Source: Nyssa sinensis
Lineage: Eukaryota > Streptophyta > Magnoliopsida > Cornales > Nyssaceae
Length of the DNA stretch: 64,000 nucleotides
NCBI GenBank assembly: GCA_008638375.1
Contig: CM018047.1
Location: forward strand, 51,406,679 to 51,470,678
Direction: 5' to 3'
This document shows positions 1 through 10,020 of the stretch, one piece after another. Position 1 is the stretch's first letter; every line of letters starts with the position of its first letter. The notes beneath the pieces are model-generated. The model ran no database searches, was not told the DNA's origin, and saw only the letters and a list, made by a program, of their open reading frames with translations. The translations under genes and the position numbers were made by a program.

Positions 1-170
1 CATGAAAAATATTCATAAAGGAAACAAAGGTCATGAGGTTGTATATGGAAAGTATTAATAAAAGAAAAAAAACTATGAAATCCTAATCCATTACACAATA
101 ATATGTGTGGTGGCTAACCCTAACTCTAGTATCACAATAATATATGGGTAACCCTATTATACTTCTAACA
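1..170 (-). repeat. 3' LTR, truncated by window edge
   Basis: Matches 2238-2405 almost base for base and ends ACTTCTAACA at 170, directly beside the polypurine tract. The first part of this LTR lies before the window. Confidence 0.7.
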
Positions 171-479
171 CCCCCCTCAAACTCAAAGTGAGAGGTAGAC
201 CAACTTGAGTTTGCAAATAAAATCTGGAAGTGGATAGTTGACTTGATGGCATTGTGGCTGAAATGTAGATGTTACCTAAGCTAACATGGCGGTGGAGCTA
301 GATTCTCAATAGAGTTAATGACGACGCATGGAAGTGCGGAGCTAGTATTGAAGGCAGTGCATGAAAGCGCAGAGCCGATTCTGATTCTCATGGCGACACA
401 TGGAAGCGTGTAACCAATTCTGATGACCACGTGATGGAACACGTGATGGTTTGTGTGACAGAACAGGCAGTTGATGGGA

Positions 480-1000
480 CTGGAACACATGTTAGACACA
501 TGAAAAAATACGTGCGAAAGCTTACGTGACATAACACGTAATGAAAGATACCGGACATGTGTGAGAGCTTATGTGGCGGAACACGTAACTAATAGAGTTG
601 AAAACGTGGCGTAACACGAACAAGTGTGAGAGCTTACGTGGCGTAACACGTAGCTAAAGTTACTGGACATGTGGCGTAACACATATTTTAGAGCTACTGG
701 GACTGGACTTAGGTAAAGGAACACATAACTAATGGAGCTGAAAACGTGGCGTAACACGTTCTAGAGCTGGACATAAGTGCGAGAACTTATGTGGCATAAC
801 ACGTAATTGAAGATACTAGATACGTGGCATAACATGTACAAGAGCTTACATAGCGTAACACGTAATTGAAGATACAAGACATATGGCAAAACACGTGCCT
901 CATCGATGGAGTTTCTAAGATATTGGATACGTAGCAGAACATGTGCTTGAATGGAAGAGCTTATGGCATAAGGTGCACGTGGAAAAGGCACACATAATTT
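480..1000. repeat. Degenerate tandem repeat in the LTR element interior
   Basis: A short motif of the form 'gagctta(c/t)gtggc(g/a)taacacgta' recurs roughly every 25-45 bases, about fifteen times, with changing spacers. The ACGT/CACGT cores make it rich in ACGT-type (bZIP/bHLH-like) sites. The six-frame proteins here are low-complexity consequences of the repeat. The rest of the interior (1000-1960) is a G/T-rich, GGT/GAT-biased stretch without a recognisable gene. Confidence 0.6.
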
Positions 1001-1973
1001 TTTTTTTTTTTGGCTTGACTCGACTTGTGGCATGTTAGACATATGGATCAAATCAAGTTGGAGTTGGGCTCACCTGGTGGCTTTAGAACATGTGTTTGGC
1101 CTATTTTAACTAGTTGTGAAGTGACTCTGGGGTGTCAAGCTCTTCACATTGCACTGTGCTGTGTGATGATGGTGTAGAGTTGGTGGGTGAGCAATTGGGC
1201 TAATGCTTGAGATTGAGATGGTGGTGGCAAGTGGCATGATGGTGCATAACTATGGTTGGGCCGTGGTAGGCAGTGTTGATGATGTTGTGACGCTTGGTAT
1301 GGTGGACCATGTGGCCACAGAAGAGATGGGTAGCGATGGTTTAGGTGTTGTCGTGGTAAGGCCTGAGCTTGGTGGGTTGTGTATATGGGTGAAGTGTGAT
1401 GGTGGACTAGAACATATTTCAATGGTCACTTTTAAACAATAGTAGTGACGGCGTGGAGTCAGCAATAGGAAAATTCGTGACGAAACAATTTGGGTGAAAG
1501 ACATTAACTTAGCAGTGGTTGATGACTGACTTTGCTAATGATTGCAACTGACCAGTGGTGGTGAGGGTTCTTCGGCAATAATAGATGATAGATTCGACAA
1601 TCATCAATAACAAGTTGAGATGGTGGTCGAGAAACCACTAGTAGACGATGATCAGATTGAGAAACTTGAAAGGATCCATTTTGGCATACATGGATCTACA
1701 ATGATCTGGATAAGGAATCAATAATACAGATAATGGTGATGTTGGTTTTGACTAATGGCATTGGCGGTGACCAATAGATCAGAAACTAAGATGCCACAAT
1801 GGTGGATAAGACAAGGCTGAGTTTTGTGATGGTAGAGCTTAATTTGATGGTTGATTGCAGTAACTAACAAGGCATAAGACAATGATGAGTGGGGTTGAGT
1901 TTTCAATTGACTATGGTGCTATTATGTCAATAAAGATGAATAAGACAAAGGATCGAACTTGGCTCTGATATCA

Positions 1974-2405
1974 TGTTAGATTTGGTAGAATAACATATAA
2001 GAGAAAACAAACAGTGAAGAAAGAAAGAAGAGAGCGAAAGAAAAGACCCAAACAGGCTACATTGTATTATATTAATTGTGTGAAACTAAACAAGAGAGTT
2101 CCTTATATAAGAGGAAAGAAAAAATTCAAAAAGACTACATTGTATTATATTGATTGTGTGAAACTAAACAATAGAGTTCTTTATATAAGAAGGTCATGAG
2201 GTTGTATATGAAAAGTATTAATAAAAGAAGGTTGTACATGAAAAATATTAATAAAGGAAACAAGGGTCATGAAGTTGTACATAGAAAGTATTAATAAAGG
2301 AAACTAACTATGAAATCTTAATCCATTACACAATAATATGTGTGGCGTTTAACCCTAACCCTAGTATCACAATAATATATGAGTAACCTTATTATACTTC
2401 TAACA
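1974..2405 (-). repeat. 5' LTR (432 bp) of the 1-2405 element
   Basis: It begins TGTTAGATTTGG and ends TTCTAACA on the plus strand, with short inverted ends TGTTAGA/TCTAACA. Its last ~170 bases repeat in bases 1-170 with few differences. It contains two tandem ~70-bp subrepeats around 2056-2190 (each with 'ctacattgtattatat'). A related solo LTR is present at 11191-11527. Confidence 0.75.
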
Positions 2406-2508
2406 ACCTATACTACCAAAATCTTCATTTTTTTCCTTCAAAACTCAAAGTTAATTATTAGGACAGATTGATGAATTAAAAATTTTATATGCCTAAATTA
2501 GTATGTGA

Positions 2509-2558
<50 letters not shown>

Positions 2559-4080
2559 ACAAACGCTTCATATCATTTATCTCAACAATGAATTTTACAT
2601 GACTAAAAGATAATATATGTGTGGATCAGACACGGGTTGTTATCAGTTTAACCTAAGTCTAGCTCAAATTAAAATTGGACTTAAGTGTTCAGACCCATTC
2701 TAATTACATATAATATTGTTTAATTCTTAAAAAATTCAGAATGAATTCGAAATTGGATCCGAATTAGTCCGTTCAAATTGTAAACATCCACAAAGAATGC
2801 ATAACTGAAATAGAAATAGGTTTTTATAATGTGGTTTTGAACAATAATTCAAACGCATGGGTGACATTCATGTTAATTATTTAATTTTCCGTAGGCCAAA
2901 TGAAAAAATAAATAGTAAAAGAAAGCCAACTATTATTTCTCAAAAACGTTGACTTACAAATTTTATTATTATTATAAAATGAGAAAGATAAGTTCTACTA
3001 AATTTTTTATTGGACCATTAAGTTCATATATTTAAAAATATTTTGTAATAAGTTTAATTATCCTCCAAAACAAATATATAGATTCCTAATTGAAATGAAC
3101 TAAAAAAAAAAAGCTACAAAATCATCCACCACTTGAAACAAAATAATGTGGCTACAAAATAATAAAAATAAAAATAATTGAGGTCATAACAAAATTAGGC
3201 AATTCAATCTTTCATTAATTATGCCACATGCTGCAAAGATTTCCTTAATTGTAATTATTAAATTTAAAACTTATATATGAGAGTCTAAAAAACTTTAAAA
3301 TAAAAAATTCAAAAAATTAATAGAAATTCCACTAAAGAGTCAATTTGAAATTAAGATAAAAGATAAAGTGTGAAAATTTTAAACTTAAAAAGGATAAAAA
3401 CATAAATTAAAAGGGCATATTTAAAAACATTTCAAAAAGATATAAAATTTTTCTAATGAAAAAAAAGAGAGATCCCCTTTGTGCCATGCTAGCTCTGCAT
3501 GGTTGAGTTTTGGAAAGCACCATACAAGACCTAAACCTTTCAAGAAATGAATTAAAATAAAGGACAAAAGCCCCAACTCATAGGCATTTTAAATCATACA
3601 CCAAAAATTTGGGGCCTATAGGCTGTAATTAATAACTACAGAAAAAAAATAATTCATTGATGAACCTTCACTATCATGGCCAGGTAAGCCAGCTAAGCTA
3701 TTTCGTTCCTTTTTTTTTTTTTGCATCTGATTGACTTTACTCTTATGTCCTCTTTTCATGTTTTCACACCCTTTCACAATTTAATTTGACAAGTTCATTT
3801 TTGATTTATCACTCTCCCATATTAAACTTATAAGAGTGTATATAGATACGTGTGTGTGTGTGTGGGCACGGTATATATGTACATGTGTGTTGACACTGAT
3901 TTAGGAAGTGACAAAGGGGATTTTTGCAAAATTTAAATTCTTTAAGCGTCACCTTTGCAATTTTTTTTTTTAAATTTAGGAGTTGATGGCATCCTGCAAA
4001 TTTTGTTAAATTTTTGTAACAATTCATTTAGAAAGTTTATTCGATAAACTTTAGTCCTTCCTATCACTTTTTTTAGATTT
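2406..4080. other. AT-rich intergenic DNA, no gene seen
   Basis: Contains a long (AT)n tract at about 2513-2556, several poly-A/T runs and a short (TG)n tract at 3850-3864. No frame shows a recognisable protein. Confidence 0.6.
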
Positions 4081-4870
4081 GTCTATGTGTCTTTGTGTGT
4101 AATTTATATATAATTTATATATAATGATGTTGCACTTTCTAATCAGTGGGGCTTCCGTTCTTTCACGCCTGTCAAGAACTCGAAAAGAGAGATCAAAGAG
4201 CCATCGGATTGGCTCCTGTGATAGCCGCTCCGATGATAAAGTCAATAAAAATAAAAGAGAGACTACAATTGAAAAAGATGAATTGACTGTAATTAAAAAG
4301 CGCACCTTAGAGTTTTATTTATAGGCTGCAGACTTCTTAAGTTGATTAGAATTTGGAGCCGTGAAAGTAGAGATTTGAAAATATCCGAGAATTAGCAGTT
4401 TTCATATCACATTCTGTTTCCTTATTCTAAGGTCAGTAGAGCATATAAGGCGATGATCAGCTCGGAATCCCTCTAGGTACATACTCCGAACTCTCTGCTC
4501 TGAAAGAAAGGTCTGCGCCTTTCTGATCAAGGAATGTTTGGATCCTTTGGATTTCTAGATCTGAATAGCTTTATGTCATTTCCTGACCTGCACATGACAA
4601 AACTTATATATATATATATATGTCAATCTAGAGTTAAACTGTCATTTTATTATATATCATACAACAAAATATATAAATATATATATATACACAATATCTA
4701 TTTCTCTTGATAATTTAGTGGCAAATAATAATGAACATGACAATGCTTGGCTCACACCGGCTAGTTCAACCAGGAACAAAATCATAAAGAAAAGAAAAAA
4801 AAACTTGGGATATATTAAAACGACGTTGTTATTCGTTGGCTACACCGTCATTTGTTTTTTTTTTTAATTT
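4081..4870. other. Unidentified segment, possibly LTR-derived
   Basis: Bases about 4135-4580 are less AT-rich than the flanks and resemble plant LTR sequence in style (CTCCGATGATAAAGTC and a following A-rich stretch), but I see no paired repeat, primer site or terminal TG/CA that would prove it. Bases 4600-4870 are AT-rich with (TA)n tracts at 4607-4620 and 4672-4690. Confidence 0.25.
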
Positions 4871-4874
4871 CTAA

Positions 4875-5373
4875 TCAGACGTTCACGGGCTTGCAAAGGA
4901 ACATGAGCGACGATGCGGGATCACCGAGTCTCCCACCACCCAACCTTTCGTAATAATCAACACAAAACAGCAAGAGCGACAGCTCCACCTGGTGGCGAAA
5001 CCAGACCTGCCGAACTAGGTCCGAGTCACCACCACCCAGCCCGAGTTTCGCTAGTCGACTCATTACCCGACGCAAACACACCATGTAAAGCCTCCGGTAG
5101 CCACCCAGGGCCACCACCACAGGCCTGACACGGGACGGTGGAGGCGACATGTGGCGGAAGCAGATCGTGTTCCCAGAGCAAGTCGTTGCTGCTTACGAAA
5201 CACCAGAGGCGGCAGACACAGGCTGCGACACCAAGCGAGTGACCGTCGAGTCATTTCAGAATCTTTACTAGAATATCCATGTGGTCGTTGATACAAAAAT
5301 TGGGCCTCTTCTCTTCATCCGTCGCAATGTTTAGCAGGCTGTTTTGGTGAATCTGTTCCACCATTCTTACCAT
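4875..5373 (-). pseudogene. SNE: F-box protein SNEEZY/SLY-type (GID2 family) pseudogene
   Basis: Family members are F-box subunits of SCF ubiquitin ligases that target DELLA repressors in gibberellin signalling. From an ATG at 5373 the frame reads an F-box-like stretch (HMDILVKILK, then LDGHSLGVAACVCRLW) around residues 33-60. After a one-base slip near 5106 it continues in another frame with PPPSRVRPVVVALGGYRR, VELSLLLFCVDYYERLG and the C-terminus SSLMFLCKPVNV, which is the conserved GGF/GGY block and tail of this family. Total length (~165 codons) is normal for SNE. Two lesions break it: a TGA at 5250-5248 where an Arg codon is expected after ILK, and the frameshift between LLWEH and CFRH. 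The segment is much more GC-rich than its surroundings. Upstream (minus strand) lies a TATA-like CTACAAATACC and a GA/CT-rich leader. It sits directly beside LTR material at 5557-5748, so capture by, or insertion beside, a retroelement is possible. Confidence 0.72.
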
Positions 5374-5474
5374 GCAGCTTCAAAATCACAATTCACAAAT
5401 GTATGAGATATATGGAGTGAAAGTTGGGAGAGAAATAGTAGGTATTTGTAGAGGGAGAAGGGTTTTGACTTGAC

Positions 5475-5505
5475 GAGAGAGAGAGGGAGAGAGAGAGAGA
5501 GAGAG
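5475..5505. repeat. (GA)n microsatellite
   Basis: Nearly pure GA/GAGG repeat, lying in the presumed 5' leader of the SNE-like pseudogene (CT-rich on its coding strand). Confidence 0.8.
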
Positions 5506-5584
5506 GTATCGAGGGATGAAGGGAAGAGGCCAAAAGGAAAAATTCCAAACAGAAGTGTTAGAATTCTAGATTGCTCTGATACCA

Positions 5585-5995
5585 TATTGAAATTTGAGGC
5601 CCAACTCATTCAGCTCCTTAAAACCCAGGTGTTAAGGAGAGGTAGAGAGGGCCCTTATATATTGTGCAGGTGGGCTGTGCATGGGCGATGTGGGATCGTA
5701 GCTGAGGACAATTGGCGATGTGGGATCGTAGCTGAGGACAATCCAACACACTCCCTTGATCTCAGCGACATGCAAGACTGGTTGCGGCAACGTCCAACAG
5801 AACTTGCATGTCGCTGAGATCAAGGGAGTGTGTTGGATTGTCCTCAGCTACGATCCCACATCGCCAATTGTCCTCAGCTACGATCCCACATCGCCCATGC
5901 ACAGCCCACCTGCACAATATATAAGGGCCCTCTCTACCTCTCCTTAACACCTGGGTTTTAAGGAGCTGAATGGGTTGGGCCTCAAAATTTCAATA
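5585..5995. repeat. Large palindrome of two head-to-head TRIM LTRs
   Basis: Bases 5585-5776 are the reverse complement of 5803-5995 with very few differences, separated by a 26-base loop (5777-5802). Each arm holds one LTR (5748 to 5585 on minus; 5831 to 5995 on plus) plus part of the TRIM interior. Both arms carry the same private ~27-bp internal duplication, so one arm was copied from the other. Confidence 0.85.
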
Positions 5996-6586
5996 TGGTA
6001 TCAGAGCCAGGTTGGGCTTCTACCTCAGCCTATCCCAACAGCCAGTTCTGTTGGACGTTGCCACAACCAGTCTTGCATGACGCTGAGATCAAGGGGGTGT
6101 GTTGGATTGTCCTCAGCTACGATCCCACATCGCCTATGCACAGCCCACCTGCACAATATATAAGGGCCCTCTCTACCTCTCCTTAACACCTGGGTTTTAA
6201 GGAACTGAATGGGTTGGGCCTCAAAATTTCAATATGGTATCAGAGCTAGGTTGGGCTTCTACCTCAGCCTATCCCAACAGCCAGTTCTGTTGGACGTTGC
6301 CGCAACCAGTCTTGCATGACGCTGAGATCAAGGGGGTGTGTTGGATTGTCCTCAGCTATGATCCCACATCGCCCATGCACAGCCCACCTGCACAATATAT
6401 AAGGGCCCTCTCTACCTCTCCTTAACACCTGGGTTTTAAGGAGCTGAATAAGTTGGGCCTTGTCCTCAGCTACGATCCCACATCGCCCATGCACAGCCCA
6501 CCTGCACAATATATAAGGCCCCTCTCTACCTCTCCTTAACACTTGGGTTTTAAGGAGCTGAATGAGTTGGGCCTCAAATTTCAATA
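5831..6586 (+). mobile_element. Tandem TRIM array (plus orientation)
   Basis: LTRs at 5831-5995, 6100-6234, 6339-6460 (3' end lost) and 6461-6586 (5' end lost) start TGTTGGATTG and end AATTTCAATA. Each of the first two is followed by TGGTATCAGAGCCAGG (initiator Met-tRNA primer site), a ~104-bp interior and the purine tract ATCAAGGGGGTG before the next LTR. 5831-6234 is therefore a complete terminal-repeat retrotransposon in miniature (~400 bp), and the array shares LTRs between neighbours. The LTR carries a TATA-like AATATATAAGGGCCC. There is no coding capacity; the repeated short ORFs reading the LTR are artefacts. Confidence 0.85.
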
Positions 6587-6622
6587 TGGTATCAGAGCAA
6601 TCTAGAATTCTAACATCCCCCA

Positions 6623-7426
6623 TCAAACTCGAGAGGACGAAGTCAACTGGAGTTTGGAAACAAGATCACGGAGTCGACCAGGAGGATGAGACTTCGTGAA
6701 AATACCAGTAGAAGATGGTGAAGGACCACGAGAAACAGTGGCAAGAACCATATCAGATGATTGTATCTTCATAGTGGAACGACGAGTTTCTTCAGAGATA
6801 AGTTCAGAAACAGCAGCATCTAAAGTCGGAAGTGGTTGACGATGAAGAAGAGAGGCTCGAGTAGACTCGAAATCATCACGAAGAGCCATCATAAAGTGCA
6901 TAAACTTCCGTCGATCAAGCCAGGCAGCAAATATTTGAATGTCTTGAGCACATTCTAACTTTGGATCTGCGGCAGATAATTGTTCCCAAAGATGATTGGT
7001 TTGAGAATAAAAATCAGCAATAGACTGACCTGTGTCCTGACGCATCTGATAAAGTTTAGCTTCCAGTTGAAACTCTAAGGAAGCATCATAGGTGCAGTTG
7101 TATCTTTTGGCCAGAAAATCCCAAGCAACCTTAGCATTCCCAAGTCTTGGAAGGAGACTGTTGATAGATGGAACAGAAGTGTTGATGAACCAAGACAAAA
7201 TCTTGTAGTGCATACTACCCCATTCTTCTAGACGAGTTGAAAACGCCTCTTCTGTCTCACTTGCCTTCTGTGTCGGTGTAGCAAGGTCTCCAGTCACATA
7301 ACGCCACAATCGGCGGCCTTTCAAGAAAACCTCCATATTCTGAGCCCACATACTATAATTGGATCCATCCAATATTATGTCTATAGGCCGAACAATAGAA
7401 TTGAGATTTGATACAGATTGAGACAT
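6623..7426 (-). CDS. Copia-type retrotransposon Gag polyprotein
   Basis: An uninterrupted 267-codon frame starting ATG at 7426. The N-terminal part reads VRPIDIILDGSNYSMWAQNM and LKGRRLWRYVTGD, the typical start of plant Ty1/copia Gag (DUF4219-like). The middle (about residues 60-190: ILSWFINTSV, VAWDFLAKRY, LEFQLEAKLYQM, SIADFYSQTNHLWEQL) is the UBN2/retrotran_gag helical domain. Gag packages element RNA in virus-like particles. The protein ends ~60 residues after this domain with no visible CCHC zinc knuckle and no pol in frame. The open frame, in a window where most element genes are broken, suggests recent activity or selection. Confidence 0.85.
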   Translation of the reverse strand: MSQSVSNLNSIVRPIDIILDGSNYSMWAQNMEVFLKGRRLWRYVTGDLATPTQKASETEEAFSTRLEEWGSMHYKILSWFINTSVPSINSLLPRLGNAKVAWDFLAKRYNCTYDASLEFQLEAKLYQMRQDTGQSIADFYSQTNHLWEQLSAADPKLECAQDIQIFAAWLDRRKFMHFMMALRDDFESTRASLLHRQPLPTLDAAVSELISEETRRSTMKIQSSDMVLATVSRGPSPSSTGIFTKSHPPGRLRDLVSKLQLTSSSRV

Positions 7427-7499
7427 ATCGAATCTTCAAATGTATAAGCAGATAGCAAAAAAAGGAAAGCAGGACGAAAACTGAGCAGAATGCACCTAA

Positions 7500-7665
7500 T
7501 TTGAAAAAGTCAACGGTCAAAGTCAACAGTCAACGATCAAAGTCAACGGTCAATGCTGATGTGGCGGTGGAAGCTGAAGTGGATCTAAGGCTGACGTGGC
7601 AGTGACGTGGCTAGGGCTGACGTGGCAGTGACGTGTCTAGGGCTGACGTGGCAGCACAAGGATAA
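7500..7665. repeat. Short tandem repeats in the Gag-element leader
   Basis: Two neighbouring minisatellites: 'aaagtcaac(g/a)gtca' repeated about four times at 7507-7555, then 'ggctgacgtggcagtgacgtg' units three times at 7590-7655. They lie in the leader between primer site and gag. Confidence 0.75.
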
Positions 7666-8073
7666 GGCTGGCGCGTGAGGGTGCGTGGCAGCTCCGATTG
7701 GGCCGATCTTGGCGGCGTTAGACTCCTCTCTGAATGGACTGTCCAATGGTGGTGGCACCTTTGTGAGGTGGTGACCGGAACAGTGTAAAATTGAGAAAAA
7801 TAGAGAGGAATGGCGGTACGTGGCAGCTCATGAGGTAAGATACCGTCACAAGGAAGAGCACCAAATATTTGCCGAAAGAACGGCTGAGAAAAAAAAAAAA
7901 AACAAGACTACAGGCCACAAGTTTGTGGCTCTGATACCATATTGAAATTTTGAGGCCGAACCCATTCAGCTCCTTAAAACCCAGGTGTTAAGGAGAGGTA
8001 GAGAGGGCCCTTATATATTGTGCAGGTGGGCTGTGCATGGGCGATGTGGGATGTAGCTGAGGACAATCCAACA

Positions 8074-8640
8074 CACCCCCTTGATCTCAGCGGCATGCAA
8101 GACTGGTTGCGGCAACGTCCAACAGAACTGGCTGTTCGGATAGGCTGAGGTAGAAGCCCAACCTGGCTCTGATACTATATTGAAATTTTAGAGGCCTAAC
8201 TCCCAATTAGCTCATTGGATTGTCCTCAGCTACGATCCCACATCGCCCATGCACAGCCCACTTGCACAATATATAAGGGCCCTCTCTACTTCTCCTTAAC
8301 ACCTGGGTTTTAAGGAGCTGAATGGGTTGGGCCTCAAAATTTCAATATGGTGTCAGAGCCAGGTTGGGCTTCTACCTCAGCCTATCCCAACAGCCAGCTC
8401 TGTTGGACGTTGCCGCAACCAGTCTTGCATAACGCTGAGATCAAGAAGGTGTGTTGGATTGTCCTCAGCTACATCCCACATCGCCCATGCACATATCAAG
8501 GGGTGTGTTGGATTGTCCTCAGCTACGATCCCACATCGCCCATGCACAGCCCACCTGCACAATATATAAGGGCCCTCTCTACCTCTCCTTAAGACCTGGG
8601 TTTTAAGGAGCTGAATGGGTTGGGCCTCAAAATTTCAATA
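8074..8640. mobile_element. Second TRIM cluster, mixed orientation
   Basis: On the minus strand a TRIM interior (8177-8074, purine tract to primer site CTCTGATACTA) leads into an LTR stub at 8178-8213. From 8215 the orientation switches: plus LTR 8215-8347, primer site TGGTGTCAGAGCC (8348-8360), interior to 8451, LTR stub 8452-8493, then a full LTR 8506-8640 ending TTTCAATA. The stub at 8452-8493 ends inside the LTR and rejoins purine-tract sequence, as expected for unequal or template-switch products. Confidence 0.8.
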
Positions 8641-8823
8641 AGAAGAACTGGAACCAAAGCTCTAAATGATTTTTTCTAAAAGGCTTTTCGGGTAAGCAAA
8701 ATTGTTGTTTGTTGTTTTTGTTGTTTGCAAACTCCAATACTGGGTTTAGGTCCGTTGAAAAATCATAACTTTGAGTGCTAGCTTTGCATGGATGGTCTGC
8801 AACTCTATAGTTGTACGTGTTGA

Positions 8824-8858
<35 letters not shown>

Positions 8859-9115
8859 CACTTGTGCATACTGCATATATATTGTTAGGTGGAACCACCA
8901 AAATTGGAATGATGGTAAAAAAATTGTAATGGATCAAAATTTTGACAGATAGGCTAAGATTTTGGATAAGAAATGAGATAAATAATAGGTAAAAATTAGA
9001 TTAAGGTAAAATTTTGAAATAAGCTAGCATTGAAAATGTGTATGTATAAAAAATACACTCTATAATTTGAGTGTGCTGTAACTTGACTCAACCCCCGTCT
9101 ACCTTCCACCTTTGC

Positions 9116-9155
<40 letters not shown>

Positions 9156-9794
9156 TTTTTTACACATATACTTTTGTATATATATATATATGTGTGTGTG
9201 TATGCACATATATATGATGTGTATACATAAATATGTCTATGCACATAGAGGATTACAACTCTGACGGGTTGGGTCAGGCTTGAAGATTGTCCAAGTATAA
9301 GCTATGATGTGGGATGGTCAGTTTAAGCCTGATGAGTTCAATTCGAACTCGGTCTAAGATAAAGTTGACCATTTGTTAGATTTTTTCGGGTGGCCCATAG
9401 ATCGGGTTCGTTCAGGCTGTGCTAGGGTTTCAATTGGGTTCGAGTTTGAATTCTAGTTTAATTCGAGTTTTGGGTTTGAATCTTGCTCATTAATCCTACA
9501 ATAAGATCTTATATATTATTTAATTAATAATTAAAATTTGTTAAAAGAATAAAATCTAATGGTACATATTAATTATTCTTATAAAAGACATATTATATAT
9601 ATATATGACTACGGCTCGAGCTCGAGTTTCCGAGGCCCTTGCCTAGCCGACTCACTAATTATTGTTTAGACCTATAATAACAATTTGTTCAAGTCTGTAA
9701 TTTTTTAGATGGGACTCAGATTGGCTAGACCAAGTTGAAGTCCCATGCACAAATACATTATGCATATATATATATATATAGGTATATATAAAAG
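8641..9794. other. Intergenic DNA with microsatellites; start of duplicated segment
   Basis: From about 8799 this matches 49365 onward (CTGCAACTCTATAG and beyond) and begins the large duplicated segment. (TA)n tracts lie at 8832-8860 and 9117-9150. At 9245-9660 a block rich in GGGTTCG-type words (gggttcgttcaggctg, ttcgagttttgggtttg) is shared with 50165-50575; it looks like a decayed non-coding repeat. No gene seen. Confidence 0.5.
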
Positions 9795-10020
9795 GTAGTG
9801 GACCATGTTCTAAGTTGTAACAAGGTTAAGGCCCAGCCTAGTCTAGAGGATGTGAAATTTGAGACCAGCTTTAAGGGCATGGGTGGATCTCGTTGAAGGA
9901 TTCTGTAGGTCTTCCACTTCTCAGAAGTCAGAAGAGCAATTTGTGTATGGGGTGGTTGAATTTTCGCCATCAAGTAATGCCACTCTATCTTCACAAAAGT
10001 TATGATTCTTATTTGAATTA
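9795..10020. repeat. Conserved block Q, copy 1
   Basis: A ~210-bp block containing AGTCTAGAGGATGTGAAATT, GGGCATGGGTGGATCTCG and GTGTATGGGGTGGTTGA occurs five times in the window (9795, 19065, 25745, 50745, 58940), always in the same orientation. It is preceded by a (TA)n tract and followed by an AT-rich stretch. Copies 1 and 4 form one subtype, and copies 2, 3 and 5 another. I do not recognise a protein or RNA in it. Confidence 0.7.

Larger units (their letters stand above)
1..2405 (-). mobile_element. Non-autonomous LTR retroelement (copia-type primer site), cut by window start
   Basis: Two direct repeats (1-170 and the last ~170 bases of 1974-2405) bracket about 1.8 kb. The right repeat runs TGTTAGATTTGG to ACTTCTAACA, the TG...CA form of an LTR. 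On the minus strand the base after this LTR starts TGATATCAGAGCC (1973-1961), one mismatch from the usual initiator-tRNA-Met primer-binding site. A purine tract (minus strand, about 171-195, TTTGAGGGGGG) lies next to the left LTR, as a polypurine tract should. So the element is transcribed leftward. The interior has only short, unrelated open frames and no gag, protease, integrase or reverse transcriptase that I recognise, so it would depend on enzymes supplied elsewhere. The left LTR and its target duplication lie outside the window. Confidence 0.75.
6587..8073 (-). mobile_element. Gag-only copia-like element with a TRIM-type LTR
   Basis: On the minus strand an LTR at 8073-7940 (134 bp, same family as the TRIM LTRs) is followed by the primer site TGGTATCAGAGCC (7939-7927), a ~500-base leader, a gag ORF (7426-6623) and a purine tract TTTGATGGGGGATG (about 6623-6613). 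No protease, integrase or RT follows: after the purine tract comes TGTTAGAATTCTAG and then LTR sequence of the neighbouring array (6586 downward). It is therefore a non-autonomous element coding only Gag, using the same LTR family as the miniature copies around it. Confidence 0.65.

Noticed and set aside
1144..1504. His/Pro-rich or Val/Gly-rich proteins inside the first LTR element
   Set aside because: Overlapping low-complexity frames on both strands of a G/T-rich stretch, with no motif and no conservation visible elsewhere in the window.
5831..5995. Cassandra-type TRIM (5S rRNA-like LTR)
   Set aside because: I see no 5S rRNA internal-promoter sequence in the LTR, and it has a pol II TATA-like box instead.
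5996..6010. tRNA gene suggested by TGGTATCAGAGC words
   Set aside because: These are complements of the initiator Met-tRNA 3' end used as retroelement primer sites; no cloverleaf is present.
5831..6586. Possible CRISPR-like or satellite array
   Set aside because: Repeat units carry LTR ends, primer site and purine tract; spacers are the conserved TRIM interior, not variable.
5470..6626. Repeated ORFs ending in IRALSTSP and similar
   Set aside because: They read the TRIM LTR and its TATA/primer-site region on either strand; repetition comes from the LTR array, not from a protein family.
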